From contig NZ_BJZU01000021.1 of the NCBI RefSeq assembly GCF_007992195.1, positions 1 through 64,000 on the forward strand: DNA of 64,000 bases, read 5' to 3'. More notes on this DNA, generated by a model, which saw only the letters and a program-made list of their open reading frames with translations, had not been told where the DNA came from and did no database searches. The stretch's first letter is position 1. The DNA is from Methylobacterium oxalidis (GTDB lineage Bacteria; Pseudomonadota; Alphaproteobacteria; Rhizobiales; Beijerinckiaceae). The stretch itself is not shown here.

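Noticed and set aside
49123..63738. A 4,871-codon open frame on the minus strand, with several other very long antisense frames between 26,866 and 49,000
   Set aside because: The translations are strings of Arg, Ala, Gly, Asp and Val without domains, a typical complement of a GC-rich, Gly/Asp-rich coding strand. The plus frame has clear motifs and repeats and is preferred.
58483..64000. CRISPR-like or noncoding satellite array
   Set aside because: Units are 171 bases or longer, stay in one reading frame throughout and encode conserved Gly-Asp loops; there are no short identical repeats separated by unique spacers.
26929..64000. Assigning the giant protein to type I secretion on the basis of RTX-like loops
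   Set aside because: The C-terminus, where a type I signal would be, is outside the window, and no ABC exporter is present here. The loops alone do not decide the route.
1..64000. tRNA, rRNA, insertion sequences, integrase or attachment sites
   Set aside because: None recognised. There is no transposase- or integrase-like protein and no terminal inverted repeats, so horizontal transfer of the island cannot be argued from mobile-element remnants.

Overview
The window is very GC-rich DNA with strong G/C preference at third codon positions. The gene families (SapC, an EcfG-type stress promoter, glpD/glpK, a separate ada next to alkA) point to an alphaproteobacterium of the Hyphomicrobiales, most likely Methylobacterium or a close relative. 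This is an inference from composition and gene content; no rRNA or tRNA gene was seen that could settle it.

Layout. Bases 1-11,000 are mostly ordinary chromosomal genes: a LuxR-type response regulator behind a long AT-richer leader with an inverted repeat, a small membrane protein, a convergent hypothetical, an alkylation-repair pair (alkA-like glycosylase and ada), a DMT transporter, a convergent glpD-glpK pair for glycerol use, a glyoxalase-fold protein, an exported royal-jelly-protein-family beta-propeller, and two tiny hydrophilic proteins behind a good match to the general-stress sigma factor EcfG.

Bases 11,084-18,361 (minus strand) form a tight operon: DUF3467 protein, GAF plus HlyD membrane-fusion protein, a PqqD-like/M50 metalloprotease/HlyD fusion, a C-terminally short SecA paralogue, and a periplasmic HlyD-type adaptor. 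Divergent to it, bases 18,637-24,539 (plus strand) form a second tight operon, mostly with 4-base ATGA/GTGA overlaps: O-methyltransferase-like, uridine-kinase-like P-loop protein, a fused tryptophan-halogenase-like flavoprotein that seems to lack the halogenase catalytic residues, an unrecognised 290-residue protein, and a radical SAM protein. A SapC-family protein follows at 25,075.

From 26,056 to the end of the window the plus strand is one open reading frame of at least 12,648 codons, still open at base 64,000. It begins with a LEPR-XLL motif and is built of nested repeats: adhesin-like beta repeats with a recurring Y/W-rich module, a helical insertion, about 270-residue super-repeats, a second helical domain with YWSYR motifs, beta-rich RTX-like repeats, a core resembling Calx-beta domains, and finally about 32 near-exact 57-60-residue Gly-Asp repeats. 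Every other long open frame over this gene, including one of 4,871 codons on the minus strand, is best read as a GC-bias shadow.

Hypothesis for the whole island (18,361 leftward plus 18,637 rightward): a dedicated system that makes, perhaps modifies, and exports one giant surface protein. A private SecA, membrane-fusion adaptors and a site-2-type protease would handle the envelope steps. A radical SAM protein, a flavoprotein, a methyltransferase and a PqqD-like domain suggest peptide or small-molecule modification. The gene linkage is seen directly; the joint function is inference.
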